A stretch of 64,000 nt of DNA. Source: Devosia sp. FKR38 (GTDB taxonomy: Bacteria; Pseudomonadota; Alphaproteobacteria; Rhizobiales; Devosiaceae). The translations under genes were made by a program, and so were the position numbers. Positions 62,678 through 64,000 of the stretch are shown one piece after another. The stretch is taken from contig NZ_STGC01000005.1 in NCBI RefSeq assembly GCF_005222805.1, positions 1,092,456 to 1,156,455 on the forward strand, written 5' to 3'. Positions within the stretch are counted from its first letter, which is position 1; each line of letters starts with the position of its first letter. The notes below the pieces were generated by a model that had not been told where the DNA came from, did no database searches, and saw only the letters and a program-made list of their open reading frames with translations.

Positions 62678-62691
62678 TTGATCTAGGTCAA
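62678..62691. promoter_or_regulatory. FNR/FixK box in the divergent ccoN / hemerythrin-like promoter
   Basis: TTGATCTAGGTCAA fits TTGAT-N4-GTCAA. It lies 77 bases from the ccoN start on one strand and 70 bases from the hemerythrin-like start on the other, so one site could control both directions. Confidence 0.75.
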
Positions 62692-62761
62692 TGTGGAGGG
62701 CTCCGGAAAACGAGAGGTTGGGTCGGTCATGGTCACTGCCGCGACGAGGAGAAGAGACACC

Positions 62762-63214
62762 ATGGTCGTGCACATTGATGAGTCAGCGCTGCGCCGTCTG
62801 CTGGCCGGGCATGACGAACAACTGGCGCTTTGTGACATTTTGGAACAGATTGCCGACGGCCTGCCCAAAGACGTCGATACCGCGCTGTGCCACAAGACGG
62901 CAGACCGGCTGTATTCAGTGATGCAGTTGGCCACCGCTAATGAACGCGCCATATTGGGCGCAACGCTGACGGAAATGGGAGCTGTCCGCCACCTTGACCT
63001 GGGGCGCACCGCCCGGCGCCTACTGCGCGAAAGCGAAGAGGATTTCAGCCACGCCGAGGAATTGCAGGACGCGCTCAGCACGGTTGGTAGCGAACGGCCA
63101 GCCGTCGGCACGGATGCGCTTGGCTATATGCTGCGGGGCTTTTTTGAGGCCCGCAAACGCCGAATCGCCCTGGAGCGGGAAATGGTGATGGCGCTGCTCG
63201 CCTCGGCGGCCTGA
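62762..63214 (+). CDS. Degenerate hemerythrin-like protein
   Basis: 150 residues from the ATG at 62762, after GAGGAGAAGA. The sequence follows a bacterial hemerythrin-like helical family: GHDEQLALCDILEQIADGLP, LYSVMQLATANERAIL, LLRESEEDFSHAEELQDAL and GYMLRGFFEARKRRIALERE. Several expected iron-ligand positions are changed: His17 remains, but the usual H-xxx-E becomes TANE, the EH pair becomes ES, and the late RRH-x-FE is RKRRIALE. It probably does not hold a normal di-iron site. Its overlap with the next gene (TGATG) and the shared FNR box with ccoN suggest a link to oxidase assembly or regulation. Confidence 0.65.
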   Translation: MVVHIDESALRRLLAGHDEQLALCDILEQIADGLPKDVDTALCHKTADRLYSVMQLATANERAILGATLTEMGAVRHLDLGRTARRLLRESEEDFSHAEELQDALSTVGSERPAVGTDALGYMLRGFFEARKRRIALEREMVMALLASAA

Positions 63215-63909
63215 TGCTGGCGAGCGCCATCATCTGGGGGCTGACACTGGGCCTGGCCTCCAGCCTGCACTGCGCCGGCATGTGCGGGCCGATTGGCTGC
63301 ACTTTCATGCTGATGGGACCTGCACCCGCCGACCGTGGCGCTGTCGCCCTGCGCGTGTCCCTTTTGCAGCTCGGCCGAGTCATGGCCTATGGCCTGGGTG
63401 GCCTGGCCTTCGGCGTCTTTGGCGCCGGCCTCTATGGCCAACTGAACTTCAGCGCCGCCCACGGTGCGTTACAGGTACTTGCCGCCATGGTGATCATCTG
63501 GATGGGCCTGACCACGGCGGGTCTCGTCCCGAGTCTGGCCCTGGCGGACCGTATGCTGGCCCCGATGGCCGGGACCATGGCCCGATGGCGCAGCGCGCCC
63601 CTGCTGGCGACGCCGGAAATGGCCGTAGTGGCAGGGCTGGTCTGGGGCCTGACACCCTGTGCCATGGTCTATACGGCGCTGTTCAATTCACTGCTGACCG
63701 GAGATCCGCTGCTCGGCGCGGTGCTGATGCTGAGCTTTGGCCTGGGCACAGTGCCGGCCGTGGTGGTGACCACCCTGGCCTTCTTCGGCTCGAGCCGGGC
63801 GCGCCACCGTCCCGGCCGTCATTTGGCCGGCGCGGCACTGGTCCTCGGCGGGCTGGCGGGACTGCTGTTGACGGCCCCGGGTAGCCCATTCTGCATTACC
63901 GGCGCCTGA
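63214..63909 (+). CDS. TauE/SafE (DsbD_2-like) membrane protein of the cbb3 cluster
   Basis: 231 residues, start overlapping the previous stop (TGATG). Six hydrophobic helices begin with IIWGLTLGLASSLHCAGMCGPIG, the conserved GxxSSLHCxGMCGP motif with two cysteines. A second motif, GLVWGLTPCAMVYTAL, repeats the proline-cysteine element. This is the SafE/DsbD-transmembrane family often found beside cco genes and suspected in metal or thiol transfer across the inner membrane during oxidase maturation. Annotation as a sulfite exporter is probably misleading here. Confidence 0.85.
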   Translation: MLASAIIWGLTLGLASSLHCAGMCGPIGCTFMLMGPAPADRGAVALRVSLLQLGRVMAYGLGGLAFGVFGAGLYGQLNFSAAHGALQVLAAMVIIWMGLTTAGLVPSLALADRMLAPMAGTMARWRSAPLLATPEMAVVAGLVWGLTPCAMVYTALFNSLLTGDPLLGAVLMLSFGLGTVPAVVVTTLAFFGSSRARHRPGRHLAGAALVLGGLAGLLLTAPGSPFCITGA

Positions 63910-63922
63910 TTGGCCGGGGCGC

Positions 63923-64000
63923 TCAGGCCTCTCCGGTCAGGTCCCGGCGCGATTTCTCCAACTCCTCGGCATAGCGCCGCAGCAGATGGGCCTCGGTCAG
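63923..64000 (-). CDS. C-terminal fragment of a minus-strand gene cut by the window edge
   Basis: On the minus strand the last 78 bases are open and encode 25 residues, a helical charged tail of the form LLRRYAEELEKSRRDLTGEA, ending in TGA. The composition looks coding, but the fragment is too short to name. The gene begins outside the window and converges on the TauE/SafE-like gene. Confidence 0.45.
   Translation of the reverse strand: MTEAHLLRRYAEELEKSRRDLTGEA

Overview
This is a GC-rich window of densely packed operons, many with stop/start overlaps of 1-4 bases. It looks like an alphaproteobacterial chromosome, most likely Hyphomicrobiales (Devosia-like). The grounds are TGA-N9-TCA operators of the RirA type upstream of an iron transporter, a ccoNOQP-ccoGHIS cluster with FNR/FixK boxes, and an abundance of solute ABC transporters. 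The genus is inference. I saw no rRNA, tRNA, CRISPR array, prophage or insertion sequence.

Layout. 1-1.5 kb: the 3' part of a FliK C-terminal-domain gene, then a free-standing FlhB C-terminal domain. 1.5-5.5 kb: small housekeeping or unknown genes (DUF2076, DUF6636-like, cell-wall hydrolase, MTA/SAH nucleosidase, universal stress protein with an FNR box). 5.7-11.4 kb: iron-siderophore uptake, with two tandem binding proteins, a sucrase/ferredoxin-like protein, two FecCD permeases and an ATPase, divergent around two RirA-like boxes. 11.4-18.1 kb: GntR regulator and a polyamine-type ABC transporter with a hydantoin/Asp-Glu racemase and a GNAT enzyme, behind a candidate sigma-54 promoter. 18.1-20.4 kb: MgsA_C-like protein, glutamine-amidotransferase-like protein, LacI regulator. 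20.7-31 kb: a seven-gene purine-nucleoside operon (amidohydrolase, nucleoside hydrolase, BMP-type ABC transporter, adenine deaminase, guanine deaminase). 31-37 kb: RND efflux pump with two lipoprotein adaptors and a divergent TetR. 37-44.5 kb: acetyl-CoA hydrolase/transferase, and a dipeptide-type ABC operon ending in DUF1684. 44.9-48.2 kb: thioredoxin 2, TatD hydrolase, two-component system. 48.4-52.5 kb: DUF2271, PepSY-flavodoxin-reductase fusion, ApbE and cytochrome b561. 52.7-63.9 kb: pseudoazurin, hemN, ccoS/I/H/G, ccoP/Q/O/N, then a divergent degenerate hemerythrin-like gene and a TauE/SafE-like membrane protein.

How it fits together. The last third is a respiratory block. Five FNR/FixK palindromes (near usp, pseudoazurin, hemN, ccoG, and between ccoN and the hemerythrin-like gene) point to one low-oxygen regulon. 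The most interesting candidate system is the DUF2271-PepSY/flavoreductase-ApbE-cytochrome b operon. Its DUF2271 protein carries a DSITGAS sequence resembling the ApbE flavinylation motif, and a long inverted repeat separates it from a divergent two-component system. This suggests regulated electron export from NAD(P)H to a periplasmic covalently flavinylated protein; that reading is inference.
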